A stretch of DNA of 64,000 nucleotides from Chloroflexota bacterium (lineage in GTDB: Bacteria > Chloroflexota > Anaerolineae > Anaerolineales > Villigracilaceae), in NCBI GenBank assembly GCA_013112685.1, contig JABFGC010000002.1:62001-126000 (forward strand), written 5' to 3'. Below the pieces are notes generated by a model. The model was not told where the DNA came from and ran no database searches. It saw only the letters and a list, made by a program, of their open reading frames with translations. Positions within the stretch are counted from its first letter, which is position 1. The number at the start of each line of letters is the position of its first letter. Position numbers and translations under genes: made by a program. This document shows positions 10,475 to 20,133 of the stretch, one piece after another.

Positions 10475-13400
10475 ATGGAAGCGACAACAGCGTTTTTGAT
10501 CTCAACATTTGGACCGGCGATTTGGAAGGTTTTTGAAACCCTGCTCGAAAAAGGGAAGGATATTGCATTGGAGAAAAGCTTCGAACCGCTGAAGCAGGTG
10601 GTGGACAGCGGCTATGACGAGCGCAAAGACGCCGAATCGCTGCGGCAGGCTTTCCTTTCCACTTTGGACGAATTGAAAAAGGACACTGCGTTTGATAAAT
10701 ATGACCACTTGCTGGCGGCGTGGAAGTTTACGGGACTGAGTGATAAAGCCAGGATGGCGCTGGCGGGCGCGGCGGTGGAGATGACCCATTTTTCACCCGC
10801 CGCTCTTTCGAATGAATTGCTGGCGATCTTGAATTTGGAGGAGGATCAACGCGCTTTGCTGGCGCGCTTTTTGTTTGAATTGCGCAGGCAGTTGACGAAC
10901 AAGGATCGTTTCAGCGCGGGAATTCAATACGCCAATGAAATGGAAAGCCTAGGCGTCTTGCGCGGGCTCTCCGGCGAGATGATGATTGTCGCAGAGCGCT
11001 TGTCCACCTTGATCGGCTATGAAGAAGCCTTGATCTCCGAACGGCGGTTGACCACCGACGATGCGGCGGCTTTGCGCGATTATCTGTCGGAGGTTCGCCA
11101 AAAATGGGAAGGCTTGATGCTGCCCCTCCTGCGGAAAAAATCGGGTGACATCACCAATGCCAAACTCAAGCAGGTCTTTGTGCCTTTGAATTTGCGGGAC
11201 ATTCATGCGGAGGAGGCAGCCCGCCGCAAGATGGAAAGGCGTGCGCACCTCGAAAAAATGGCGGCAGAGCAAATGGAACAAACGCGACCAATCGAAATCG
11301 GCGAACTGCTCAACCGTTACCCGAAATTTATCTTGATCGGCGCGCCGGGATGCGGCAAAACCACCCTGCTCAGCCGTGTCGCCCTCGCGTTTGCAGAGGG
11401 ACGCGCGCGGGAGGGACCTGGGCTGGAATGGCGGCAACCTCCTTCCCCTGTTCTTACGATTGCGGAACTTTGGCGCGTTCCTCAAATTGAACCGCGAAAG
11501 ATATTCCGCGCCATCCTCAGGCGCGTTGATCGCTTATCTGGAAAACCAGTTCCGCGACGGGGACCGAATCCGCCTGACCGCCAACTTTTTCGATAAACGG
11601 CTTGCCGAGGGCAACTGCCTTGTGTTGATGGACGGGCTGGACGAGGTCTCGGACTTGCGCAGCGAAGTGGCGGGGCATGTTGACGCCTTCGCGGATCGTT
11701 ATTCCAAAGAAGGGAACCTGATCGGGCTGGCATCCCGCCCGCGCGGATATGAATCGGTGGAGATGCAGTTGCGCCGCATGGGACTGGCGGTGGCGGAAGT
11801 CAACCCGCTCGATCTGTCGGGAATCCGTCGATTGATGGAAAACCTGCTCAAACTGATCGAGTTGGACGCGGCGCGCCGCTCGCTCGACCTGGAAGACTTG
11901 ACCCGCGCCATTCGCGCATCCGAGGAATTGACCCGCATTGCCGGAACGCCGCTCTTTTGCTCGGCGCTGGTGCAGGTGTTCAAATATCACGGCGCGCGCC
12001 TGCCCAACCGCCGCGTGGACGTGTTCGACGAGATCGTTGACCTCCTGCTTGGTCACTGGCATGCGCAGCAGACCCGCTACATCAGCGACGCGGAGCAACT
12101 GGCTGTGGAGGACGGAACGGGCAGGACCTACGCCGAGGTGAAAAACGCCGTTTCCGTAAAACGCGCCCGCCTGAGCAGGCTGGCTCTGTACATGCAGGAA
12201 ACCCATCAGGCAGAAATCCCCGCGGACGAGGCGGGTAGGGTGCTATATGAATATCTAAAAAACCGCGAGCGTGTTCCGGATGATCCAACCGCTCAATTGT
12301 GGGCGGAAAATTTCCTGTTGAATTCCCACGAGCGCAGCGGGCTGCTGGTGGAACGCGATCCCGGCATATATACGTTTTTGCACAAGGGATTCATGGAATA
12401 CCTTGCGGCAAGCGCGCTGGCGCAGCAAAGCAAAACGCTTGTGGATGTGTTGCTTCCACTTGTGGCGGATGGGAAGGAATTCGAATGGTGGGAACAGGTG
12501 ATTTTGCTGGCGGGCGCGCATCCCAAAACCCCCGAAGACGTGCGCGAGGAATTAATAGACCGTTTGTTGGATAAAGCGGATAAACACAAAAAAGATTCCA
12601 AAGAATACATGCGGCATTTGATCCTGGCGGGAAACCTTGCGCGCGATATGGGCGGCGATCTGCTTCCCGCCGCGCAATATTTACGGGTGGAAGCCATCCT
12701 GTATGCCACTGCAACGGATTCTGCCCTTGCGCCTGTTTCCCGAGCCATCGCCGCCGATGCGTTGGACGAAATGGGCTATGCGCCCGACGACCTGTATCAG
12801 TTTGTCCCCGTAAGCCGAAATTCAATTTCGACCTACCTTGCCAAATACCCCGTCACCAACGCGCAATATGAGCGATTCCTAAAGCCTGAAAACTTCCAAA
12901 ACAAAAGCCTGTGGGTGGACTTTCCCAAGTTCGACGAAAAATGCAACCCGATGAACGAAACCTGGGGCAAGGAACCGTGGAATTGGCTGCAGGGGATTTT
13001 TGAAAAAGAAAGCAAGGATGTTCAAGACGGCATATTACTGCCCCGCCTCTGGCGCGACCCGCGCTTCGGCGTCAACCGCCGTCATGCGCCCGTGGTGGGG
13101 ATTTCATGGCACGAAGCCAATGCCTACTGCAAATGGCTCCTGGAGAATTGGGAGGATTTGGAGGAAGGCAAACAGGGAATACAAAAGCCCGCATGGATTC
13201 GATTACCCCTTGAAGCCGAATGGGTGGACGCCACAGGCGGCGAAGAAAACGAGCGCTTCGCTTTTGGCGAACTGAAAGACCCGGGGAAGGAAATTATGCG
13301 CCTTGCAAATACCACCGAAAGCGGCATCAGCCGCACCACCCCGGTGTGGATGTACCCGCAAGGGAAAAGCCCGACAGGGGCGATGGACATGAGCGGCAAT

Positions 13401-13583
13401 GTTTGGGAATGGCAGGCGAATTATTATGATGAAGACCATGATTATCTGGCGCTGCGCGGCGGCTCGTGGTACGCCAGTGGAGCCGCCGCGCGCGTGTCTG
13501 CTCGCAGCCACCCTCACCCGAACCTCGCATGGCACTACTACGGTTTTCGGGTGTGTTGCGTCCCTCCCGGCAAGGGTTTGTGA
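10475..13583 (+). CDS. NACHT NTPase fused to a C-terminal FGE-sulfatase/C-type-lectin-fold domain (one frameshift)
   Basis: About 1035 residues after removing one extra G near 11402. The N-terminal 280 residues are mainly helical and unassigned. A NACHT NTPase follows: Walker A LIGAPGCGKTT (near 287) and the NACHT-type Walker B CLVLMDGLDEV (near 383). A helical region with FLHKGFMEYLAASALA ends it. From about residue 785 there is an FGE-sulfatase (SUMF1-like) domain: YLAKYPVTNAQYERFL, GISWHEANAYCKWL, RLPLEAEWVDATGG, MDMSGNVWEW, and the terminal LRGGSWY...YYGFRV. In this family the last block is the ligand-binding or diversified loop. Start 10475 has TTGGAG five bases upstream. Likely a sensor in a conflict or defence system; the RT remnant downstream supports DGR ancestry. 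Confidence 0.85.
13455..13560 (+). other. Candidate DGR variable region (VR) at the 3' end of the FGE domain
   Basis: Between RGGSW and GFRV, most codons end in C or T (TAC GCC AGT, GCC GCC, TCT GCT, AGC CAC, AAC CTC, CAC TAC TAC). This is the pattern left when AAY codons of a template repeat are randomised at their adenines. The position, at the extreme C-terminus of an FGE-type domain and upstream of an RT start, is the standard place for a VR. No matching template repeat was found in the window. Confidence 0.5.
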
Positions 13584-13650
13584 TTCTGTCTTCTGTTTTT
13601 CTGCGTTCTGTCCGCGAGCGAAGCGAGCGGGGGCCGTTTTTTTTCAAGAA

Positions 13651-13687
13651 ACAGAGCCTAAAGGTTTCCAAAACCTTTAGGCTCTGT
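13651..13687. other. Perfect 17-bp hairpin between the FGE gene and the RT start
   Basis: ACAGAGCCTAAAGGTTT and its exact complement are separated by only CCA. It lies about 70 bases after the NACHT-FGE stop and 14 bases before the RT ATG. No T-run follows, so it is a poor terminator. Hairpins or cruciforms 3' of the VR are known parts of several DGRs. Confidence 0.7.
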
Positions 13688-13701
13688 GTAAAAGGAGAAG
13701 C

Positions 13702-13887
13702 ATGAAAACGTACAAACACCTGTACCCGCAGTTATGCAGTTTCGATAACCTCTACCTTGCCTACCTGAAGGCGAAGAAGGGCAAAAGCGGCAAAGCGCCG
13801 GTGGCGGATTTCATGCGCAAACCGTCCGCGCGAGACGCCAATTCTCCAATCCTCCCAATTCCCTACTCTCCAATCTCCAATCTCTAA
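13702..13887 (+). pseudogene. Truncated DGR-type reverse transcriptase (5' fragment only)
   Basis: The ORF has a clean AAAGGAGAAG site before its ATG and begins MKTYKHLYPQLCSFDNLYLA, then a Lys-rich stretch ending VADFMRK. This matches the typical N-terminus of DGR and related reverse transcriptases (a short YxxLYPQ-type start, then xxNLYLAYxKAxKGK). Homology stops after about 40 residues, where the frame runs into a dispersed CCAATCTCC-type repeat and ends. All catalytic motifs, including YxDD, are missing. The fragment is recognised from the pattern alone; a profile search would settle it. Confidence 0.6.
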
Positions 13888-13890
13888 CCC
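13838..13890. repeat. Dispersed repeat (CCAATCTCCAATCTCTAA family), right flank of the RT remnant
   Basis: Repeated CCAAT(T)CTCC units ending CCAATCTCTAA. It marks the point where RT homology ends and supplies the stop of the truncated ORF. It is the inverted counterpart of 10416-10448. Confidence 0.55.
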
Positions 13891-14300
13891 CCAAAATACT
13901 CCCGCATCGGCTTGAAGTAAAAATCCTCCCAGCCTTGTTTGTAACTTTCCGCCTGACCCTCCGGGATGTTTGTGTGAATCAGTGTCACCTTTGTCATTGC
14001 GAGACGGCGGTCGCCCGTCGAAGCAATCTCCTCTTCCAACAGGATTTCAACCTGTGAGTCGTCCGCCTCTTCGGGGAATTCGCCGGTGCGCCAGGCTTGC
14101 AGGATGCGTTTGTTTTCCTCCAATTCCAAAAACGTCCCCCAGATGTAGCCGTCCCAGGCGGTGAAGTCGCCACCCTCGCGCCCGTCCACTTTGGCGGGGC
14201 TACCCGTCATCAGTGTGTGTCCCTGCGTGGAAAGCCAGGCTTTGTAGATATTTTCTGCGCTGGTGTTGAAGGCTGCGGTAAGAGAGAATTCGTTTTTCAT
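13884..14300 (-). CDS. SRPBCC / AHSA1-like protein with an in-frame repeat insertion
   Basis: 138 residues of the START-like SRPBCC fold, AHSA1 branch: FNTSAENIYKAWLSTQGH at the start, GDFTAWDGYIWGTFLELEENKRI in the middle, VTLIHTNIPEGQAESYKQGW and FYFKPMREYF at the end. Family members bind small hydrophobic ligands or act as Hsp90 co-factors; the role here is unknown. Just before VTLIHTNIP, about 12 residues (EIASTGDRRLAMTK region) are encoded by a copy of the TCATTGCGAG...GAAGCAATCTC palindromic repeat inserted in frame. The gene converges on the RT remnant, with the stops nearly touching. Confidence 0.8.
   Translation of the reverse strand: MKNEFSLTAAFNTSAENIYKAWLSTQGHTLMTGSPAKVDGREGGDFTAWDGYIWGTFLELEENKRILQAWRTGEFPEEADDSQVEILLEEEIASTGDRRLAMTKVTLIHTNIPEGQAESYKQGWEDFYFKPMREYFGG
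13993..14030. repeat. Palindromic repeat (GTCATTGCGA...GAAGCAATCTC) inside the SRPBCC gene
   Basis: Shares GTCATTGCGA and GAAGCAATCTC with the large palindrome at 29588-29676, at nearly the same spacing. Here it is translated as part of the SRPBCC protein. Confidence 0.65.
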
Positions 14301-14380
14301 AACGCCTCGTTATCACCTAACTCGGACGAGCCGAAACCAAAAAGAACTCAACCACAAAGTATCTATGAACTCCATTCACC

Positions 14381-14460
14381 CCGAAGGATGAAAGTGGAAT
14401 CCAGAAGTTCTACTTCTGGAATTCGCAGGTAGAACTTGCGGAGTCAAACCTGTTTTCATC
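14381..14460. repeat. Dispersed hairpin repeat, copy A (CGAAGGATGAAA...TCCAGAAGTTCT)
   Basis: Contains the hairpin TCCAGAAGTTCTACTTCTGGA followed by GTAGAACTTGCGGAGTC and TTTTCAT. Copy B is at 24544-24648. It fills most of the gap between the SRPBCC gene and psuG. Confidence 0.65.
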
Positions 14461-14549
14461 GCAGAACACCGAGACCGCAGGGAAGAACCGTCCAAGAATC
14501 TCCGTGACCTCTGTGTGCTCTGTGGTAAAAGCAGGGTTTATGCTATTAA

Positions 14550-15475
14550 TCAAATCTTCTTTTCTTTCATTACGGAAACCTCCCTCGCGATTTCCGCGGC
14601 GAGGTGGGCGTTGTTCAGCAGCAGGGCGAGATTGGCTTTGAGTGATTTTCCGCCGGTCAATTCGCCGATGCGGGATAGCAGAAAGGGAGTCAACGCCTGC
14701 CCGTGGATTTCCTTCTCCATCGCCTCGACCGACGCCCTGGCGATGATCGGCTCCATCTCGGACCTTGGGATTGATTCCGCTTCGGGGATTGGATTCGCCA
14801 CGAGGACGCCGCTCCGCATCCCCAAATTCCAATGCGCTTTGGCAAACTCGGCGATCTCTTTGGGAGAGTCGAGTCGGACGCTGACGTTCAATCCGCTTTC
14901 GCGCGAGTAGAAGGCGGGGAACTCATCGGTTTGATAGCCGACGACCGGCACGCCCAAGGTCTCCAAATATTCGAGCGTGGCAGGTAAATCCAAAATCGCT
15001 TTTGCCCCCGCGCAGACGACGATCACGGGAATCTCCGCGAGCGAACGCAGGTCGGTGGAAATATCGAAAGGGTTTTCCTTGTGTACGCCGCCAATGCCGC
15101 CGGTGGCAAAGACTTTGATGCCTGCCATGTGCGCGGCGAACATCGTCCCGGCGACTGTGGTGCCGCCGTCCGCTTTTTTGACGATGGCTGTGGCGAAGTC
15201 TCGGTGACTCACTTTCAGCGTGGAATCGCTTTCAGAAAGCCGCACCAACTCTGTGTCCGAGAGACCGATGCGGATCTTTCCATCCAGCAGGGCAATCGTG
15301 GCGGGAGTCGCGCCGTGATCGCGCACTTGTTTTTCCATCTCCCGCGCCAGTTCCAGGTTTTGCGGGCGCGGAAGCCCGTGCGTGATGACGGTGGATTCGA
15401 GGGCAACAACCGGCGCGCCCGGAGTCGAGCGCGCGCGTGATTTCGGGGGGCGGGTTGAATGTTGGGATGCTTCAT
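14550..15475 (-). CDS. psuG: Pseudouridine-5'-phosphate glycosidase (5' end frameshifted)
   Basis: Splits pseudouridine 5'-phosphate into uracil and ribose 5-phosphate. Corrected length is about 307 residues, the normal size. Two extra bases in the C- and GC-runs at about 15420-15455 break the first 45 residues; corrected, they contain VVALESTVITHGLP. Other family blocks are ATIALLDGKIRIG (catalytic lysine region), ATGGIGGVHK, VVCAGAKAILDLP and VGYQTDEFPAFY. Its ATG overlaps the stop of the upstream SPFH-like gene (ATGA), so the two are translationally coupled. No psuK or pseudouridine transporter is adjacent. Confidence 0.87.
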
Positions 15476-17082
15476 TGACCCCTCTTCACGTAATGGGCGG
15501 GGGGCAGGGAGAGGGCGATGTTGATGTGGTTGATGGCGTTGTTGATGCGGGCGACATCCGCCTCCTTCTCGATCTGCGGCAGGTCTTCCTTCAGGATGAG
15601 TTCCTTCGCGGCGATCAGTTCCCTACGGAAGGCTTTGAGCATTTCGACGGCGATCGTGTGCGCGTCGCGCCTGCTTCCCTGGTGGGAGAGTTGTTTCCTG
15701 AGGTTGGTTGGGGCGATTACTTCCTGGCTCTTTTCGATGGCTTTCGCCAGTTCGTCAATTTCCCTTTCGGTCAGCCGGACGGAGGAGGAGGGACGGTCGA
15801 AACTGCCGATGACGACCACGTTGATCAGTTCGACGAAAAACTCCAGTTCGTGTTTTTTTCTGCCGCGTTCGATGGATGCGGCGCGCCGGGCGTTCTCGCG
15901 CGCCAGGGTCCACGCCTGTTTCAAGTTTTCGATGATGACGGTATCGGGTAAGCTGCCGGTGCCGATGTCTATCCAGTGCAGGGCAACGCCGAGTTTGGCG
16001 GCTTTTTCCCTGAACTCCGGGCTGTAGAATTTCGCCGTGATCTTCGAACGCGATATGAAGGCTGGCGGTTTGTCGTTTTGGTTCCGGCCCGGCGACGGCT
16101 GGACGCCCGTGATTTCGACGCGTTTCTGCGTGATGGTTTCCTCGTTTTTGGAAAGGGCTTCCATCTCCTTCTGGCTGATGCTGGCAAGGATTTCGCTGAG
16201 GGTGCTGGAGGTGATCAGTTTTTCGAGTTCGTAGATGACCAGCGGGATGATGGTGGTATCCCAGGGGAAGGCGACGCCGGAGACCGTCTTCGGCGGCGGG
16301 GTGATGATGGTGTGTTTGTAGACGAGACTCTCCACCGCGCCGGACTCGAAGGAATACGGGTCGCTTTCGGCGGAATCTTCCTTTGCCCCTTTTTTGCGCA
16401 GGATGCTGAAGATGATCTTGATCTCGTTCGCTTCGATCGGGATGCCGTCCTTGGTGCGCGATTTGACCGGAAGCCCGCTGACGAACTGGTCGCGCAGGTT
16501 GATGGCGGCATATTCGCGCTTGCCTACTTCGTCATTCTTGCCGATCTCGCGGATGCGCTCGAAGCGCTCGACCTTCCAAGGTTCGCTGCGCGCGTAGACC
16601 ACTTCGGGTTCGCCGTTCACCCTTTCGAGCAGGGCGGCGCTTCCGAGGTTGACCTTGATCTTGCCCGGTCCGCCGATGAGGATGATGGGCGAGCGTTCGT
16701 CCTTTTCGGATACCTTGCCTTCGTCAATGGTGATCGTCTGTTCATCGCCGCCGAAGGCGACGTTTTCGATGAATTGCTCCGCCATTGCCTGGTCGTCGAG
16801 TTCGAAGATGTCGCCGAGGTAATGCGCCGATTTCGCCTTCGCCAGAGCGTAAGCGGCATAGAAAAGCGGGGCATATTTGATGAGGCTCAGAACGCCGACG
16901 ATGGATTTGTGCCTGATATCCTCCAGGTTGATGGAGGTGAGGAGAAAGGTGACGCCGGTCAAGATGACCCACAAAGCGATGCCGATAAAAGCGCGCGCCT
17001 GCACCACGGCTTTGGCGTCTTTATCCGACAGCCCGAAAAGCCAGCCGGGGGTATGCTCGCGGTACTCGGGCGCTGCTCTCAT
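15472..17082 (-). CDS. SPFH/band-7-like membrane protein B
   Basis: 536 residues. Two membrane segments lie near residues 25-75 (ARAFIGIALWVILTGVTFLLT and SLIKYAPLFYAAYALAKA). A long soluble region follows with SPFH-like features (GGPGKIKVNLGSAALLER, KSRTKDGIPIEANEIKIIFSI, LITSSTLSEILASISQKEME) and a helical Glu/Arg-rich C-terminus. The start at 17082 overlaps the stop of the upstream paralogous gene (ATGA) and has AGGAG upstream. Band-7 proteins form membrane-microdomain scaffolds. The three-gene operon with psuG is unusual. Family assignment is from general pattern and is moderate. Confidence 0.6.
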   Translation of the reverse strand: MRAAPEYREHTPGWLFGLSDKDAKAVVQARAFIGIALWVILTGVTFLLTSINLEDIRHKSIVGVLSLIKYAPLFYAAYALAKAKSAHYLGDIFELDDQAMAEQFIENVAFGGDEQTITIDEGKVSEKDERSPIILIGGPGKIKVNLGSAALLERVNGEPEVVYARSEPWKVERFERIREIGKNDEVGKREYAAINLRDQFVSGLPVKSRTKDGIPIEANEIKIIFSILRKKGAKEDSAESDPYSFESGAVESLVYKHTIITPPPKTVSGVAFPWDTTIIPLVIYELEKLITSSTLSEILASISQKEMEALSKNEETITQKRVEITGVQPSPGRNQNDKPPAFISRSKITAKFYSPEFREKAAKLGVALHWIDIGTGSLPDTVIIENLKQAWTLARENARRAASIERGRKKHELEFFVELINVVVIGSFDRPSSSVRLTEREIDELAKAIEKSQEVIAPTNLRKQLSHQGSRRDAHTIAVEMLKAFRRELIAAKELILKEDLPQIEKEADVARINNAINHINIALSLPPAHYVKRGQ

Positions 17083-18507
17083 GGCTTGTTCTGCTCCTGT
17101 TTTTGCGCCTGGTCGAGCCTGCTGACCAACAGCCACTTGCTGATATCTTCGAGTTTCTTGATCTCCATTTCCATGTCGTTGCTGGTGCGGCTTTCGAGCA
17201 GTAACGCCTCCTTCAGCGGCTGGATCAACGCTTCGAGCGTGGCGTACTCGTCCCTGGGCGGCTGGGTGGAACTGTTGAAATCCCGCGTGGCAAGGCGGGC
17301 GAAGTTCTTGGCGGCGGACATGCGGGCGAGTTTTGCGTAGATCCTCTCCTGCTCGCCGATCTGTTCCTCTTCCTTCTTCGCATTCTTCAGCCATTCCCCG
17401 CTCCACTGTTTGATGTATTGCTCCTCCATGCCGGGCTCGTACATCACGTTATGGATGCGGACTTCCATGACCTCGATGCCGCGCAGTTTCAATTGCAGGT
17501 ATTCCAGGCTTTCAGACCGCTCGCCGGTCTTCCTGCCGGTATCGTCCAGCGTGTTGATGATCTGCTGTTTCATGCGCTTGTTGAGCATCTCTTCGATGAT
17601 CTGCAAGCCGTTCTCTTCATCTTTGGGGTTGAACAGGTCCTCCAGTTTGAACTTGCGGATGTATTCGCGCCAGGCATTGACCACCAGATGGGCGGGGAGT
17701 TTGTTCCACTCCATGCGGTCCTGCTTGTTGTTCAGTTTCTCGAGTTTGATCACCTCGCGCGTGATGGCGTTCCGTACGGCGGACGGGTCGTAGCCGTACC
17801 AGGAGGTCACGCCGCTCTCGGACGCCTGGTTTTTCTGCGGGCGCTTGACGCTGTATTTGATGCTGATGGTGGGGGAGACTTCGAACCCGTCGCGCGTCAA
17901 ACCGACCGTTTCCAGCCGCCGCTTGTCTTCGTTATAAAGTTTGGAATTGGGGAAAGGCGAGGGGTTCAAAAAGGGATTGTCGCCCGCGTGCGGGGCCGAT
18001 GTATTGCCACTGCGCGCGCAAGTCCACGCCCAGGTCGTTGGCGATGTATTCGTCCTTGTCGGTGAACTTCACCCCGGGTCCCACCGGACCTTTGATCTCG
18101 GTATCCGTCCGCAGGACGACGGCGCTGGCAGTATCCAGCACAATCACGCCGAGGCCGCGCTTGTCCTCCTCGCCGGGATGTTTGATGACCTGCCCGTTCT
18201 TGACGAAGAGGGTTTGTCCGCGCTCGCCGGTTTCAAAGATGCGCACCCGTTTGTAGATTTCCCCGCGATCCTTCGGATGGATGGGGAGGATGAACTGGGA
18301 GAAGAAGTATGTCAGCGCTTCGAGGAGGGCATAGGCAACAACCATGTCCAGTATGAACAAGCCGCCGCTGATGTAATAATTGAATGGAACCTCGAACGGA
18401 ACCTCGAACCACCAGGTCACGCCATGCCAGACCAGGGTAATGAGGAAAACCATGCCATACGGCGATCTCAGGATGGAGCCTGTCACGGAAGCGGCTTTTC
18501 GCATCAT
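17079..18507 (-). CDS. SPFH/band-7-like membrane protein A (one frameshift)
   Basis: About 475 residues after ignoring one extra base in the run at 17992-17995. Two N-terminal membrane segments (GMVFLITLVWHGVTWWF and YYISGGLFILDMVVAYALLEAL) precede an SPFH-like core: GVIVLDTASAVVLRTDTEI, then EVSPTISIKYSVKRP, where this class usually has 'v(T)xDg...v..y.v'. The C-terminal half is a charged coiled coil (KNAKKEEEQIGEQERIYAKLARM). It is first in an operon with protein B and psuG, all joined by ATGA overlaps. A and B probably form a hetero-oligomer, by analogy with HflK/HflC; that is inference. Confidence 0.58.
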
Positions 18508-18555
18508 GTTGGTTTGATTCTAAATCAAAAAAGCGGTTTTCGACAATCGAATTGG

Positions 18556-18561
18556 TAGAAT
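18556..18561 (+). promoter_or_regulatory. -10-like box of a probable leaderless promoter (PHP gene)
   Basis: TAGAAT ends six bases before the ATG at 18568, leaving no room for a Shine-Dalgarno sequence downstream of the expected transcription start. Confidence 0.4.
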
Positions 18562-18567
18562 TGCCCC

Positions 18568-19218
18568 ATGCTTACCCTCGAATTTCACTGCCACACCAAC
18601 GCCTCGAAGGATTCGCTCACCCGCCCGGAGGATTTGGTTCGGGCGGCGAGGAGAAAGGGACTGGACCGCATCGTCATCACCGACCACAACTCGATTGCGG
18701 GGGCGGTCGCGGCTCGAACCCTGGACCCGGAGCTGGTCATCGTTGGCGAAGAGATTATGACCACCCGCGGGGAGATTCTCGCAGCGTTCGTGACGGAGGA
18801 AATTCCCGCCGGGCTGACGCCGGAAGAAACCATCCGCCGCTTGAAGGAGCAGCGAGCGTTCATCAGCGTTTCGCACCCGTTCGATGCGCTGCGCAAGGGC
18901 GGCTGGCAGGAAGCCGATTTGTTGGAAATTGTCCCGCACGTGGATGCAATCGAAGTCTTCAACTCGCGCTGCATGGATCCGCGCTTCAACGACCGCGCAA
19001 AGGCGTTTGCGGAGAAGCACAACCTCGCCGGGACGGTCGGCTCGGATGCGCACGCCATCTTCGAGGTGGGGAAAGCCGTCATGGTGTTGGACCAGTTTCA
19101 AGGTCCAGAGGGGATGCGAAACGTGATTCGAGGGGCGAAGTTCAAAGCGAAGTTATCCCCCTGGTGGGTGCATTTCGTCTCGCGGTATGCGTCAATGAAG
19201 AAGGAATTGCGCCGCTAA
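18568..19218 (+). CDS. PHP-domain metal-dependent phosphoesterase
   Basis: 216 residues of the PHP superfamily (histidinol-phosphatase / DNA-polymerase PHP fold). Metal-binding motifs are HCHTNASKDS at the start, VITDHNSI (near 41), SVSHPFD (near 97) and GSDAHAI (near 157). Similar stand-alone proteins hydrolyse nucleotide 3',5'-bisphosphates or short oligonucleotides, but specificity cannot be read here. It converges with the next minus-strand gene, their stop codons overlapping. The mRNA is probably leaderless. Confidence 0.85.
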   Translation: MLTLEFHCHTNASKDSLTRPEDLVRAARRKGLDRIVITDHNSIAGAVAARTLDPELVIVGEEIMTTRGEILAAFVTEEIPAGLTPEETIRRLKEQRAFISVSHPFDALRKGGWQEADLLEIVPHVDAIEVFNSRCMDPRFNDRAKAFAEKHNLAGTVGSDAHAIFEVGKAVMVLDQFQGPEGMRNVIRGAKFKAKLSPWWVHFVSRYASMKKELRR

Positions 19219-19565
19219 TCTGTTGTTATCCCCAGCACGGATGTAAGCCCATGCAGGAAGAAACTTCCCCCGACGATCAGCACAGTGTTCTTGACGTCCC
19301 CGCTGACGATGGACCAGTGAATCCCAAACGCCGCGATGGAGACCCCGGCGATGACGAGCAGCAAGCCGTAAAGAATCATCCTGCGTTGCGCCACCGGCTG
19401 GATACTGTCTTTGAACGTCAGAACTCCGAAGACGACCCCGAGGATGCCCGTACCCGTTTTCCAGGCAACCCAGGCGAGGGCTTCATTGGACGAGATGCAG
19501 GAGAGGATGAGCAGAACCCCTGCCAGGAAGTTGATCAATGCCAGCAGGATCGAAACGACTTTCAT
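19215..19565 (-). CDS. Small four-helix membrane protein, paralogue 1
   Basis: 116 residues with four hydrophobic segments (ILLALINFLAGVLLILSCI, TGTGILGVVFGVLTF, MILYGLLLVIAGVSIAAFGI, VLIVGGSFFLHGLTSVLG). AAGGAGG lies upstream of the ATG at 19565. It resembles the protein at 19677-20057 in length, N-terminus (MK-[TV]-[IV]-S-[IV]-LLAL[IV]N), helix layout and the VxGD motif, so the two are tandem paralogues. Function unknown. Confidence 0.7.
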   Translation of the reverse strand: MKVVSILLALINFLAGVLLILSCISSNEALAWVAWKTGTGILGVVFGVLTFKDSIQPVAQRRMILYGLLLVIAGVSIAAFGIHWSIVSGDVKNTVLIVGGSFFLHGLTSVLGITTD

Positions 19566-19676
19566 GCGCGCCTCCTTGTTTTCCTGTATAGGATACAGGG
19601 ATGCGGCTGGCAAAGTCTATTGAGAGTCTGTCAAAGCCTGTAATAACGGCTCGAAAGGGGTTCTCCCCGAAGAGAA

Positions 19677-20057
19677 TCAACTTGCGGCGCCCGAAGCGGT
19701 CGGTAAGCGCGCCGCCCACCATGTCATGCCCTGCAGGATTAAACTTCCGCCATAGGCAACCATATAGTATTCCATGTCGCCCGTGACGACCCCAAGGCGG
19801 AACGTCCATATTACTGTCGCTACACCGAGCGCCGCGAGACATAGACTGCTCAGGGACATCAGCCCCGGACCGACCCTGCCGCCGCTCCCCATCCAGGTCA
19901 GCCCTCCGACCGCGATGACGAAGAGCGCGGCGAGTATCTTGGTCAACAGCCACCCTGTAGCGGCGTCGCGTATCTCGCTGCCTGAAAGGCTATAGGCTAT
20001 GATCAGCCCCGCGAATAGCGAGTTGACCAGCGCCAGGAGAACGGAAATTGTTTTCAT
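19677..20057 (-). CDS. Small four-helix membrane protein, paralogue 2
   Basis: 126 residues. Starts MKTISVLLALVNSLFAGLII and has four predicted helices, with the shared VVTGDMEYY stretch before the last one. ATG 20057 is preferred because GGAGG lies seven bases upstream. Tandem duplicate of 19215-19565; the stretch between the genes carries short direct repeats (AGTCTATTGAGAGTCTGTC). No function can be assigned. Confidence 0.65.
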   Translation of the reverse strand: MKTISVLLALVNSLFAGLIIAYSLSGSEIRDAATGWLLTKILAALFVIAVGGLTWMGSGGRVGPGLMSLSSLCLAALGVATVIWTFRLGVVTGDMEYYMVAYGGSLILQGMTWWAARLPTASGAAS

Positions 20058-20133
20058 CACAGCACCTCCGTAGGAATTTGCCCGGAGTATATACGCGCGG
20101 GACTATCAGAGTCTATGCAGGTACTGTCAATTT

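Noticed and set aside
13601..13636. Template repeat of a DGR between the FGE gene and the RT start
   Set aside because: The stretch is short and G-rich (GCGAGCGAAGCGAGCGGG) and does not resemble the VR. No other match to the VR was seen in the window.
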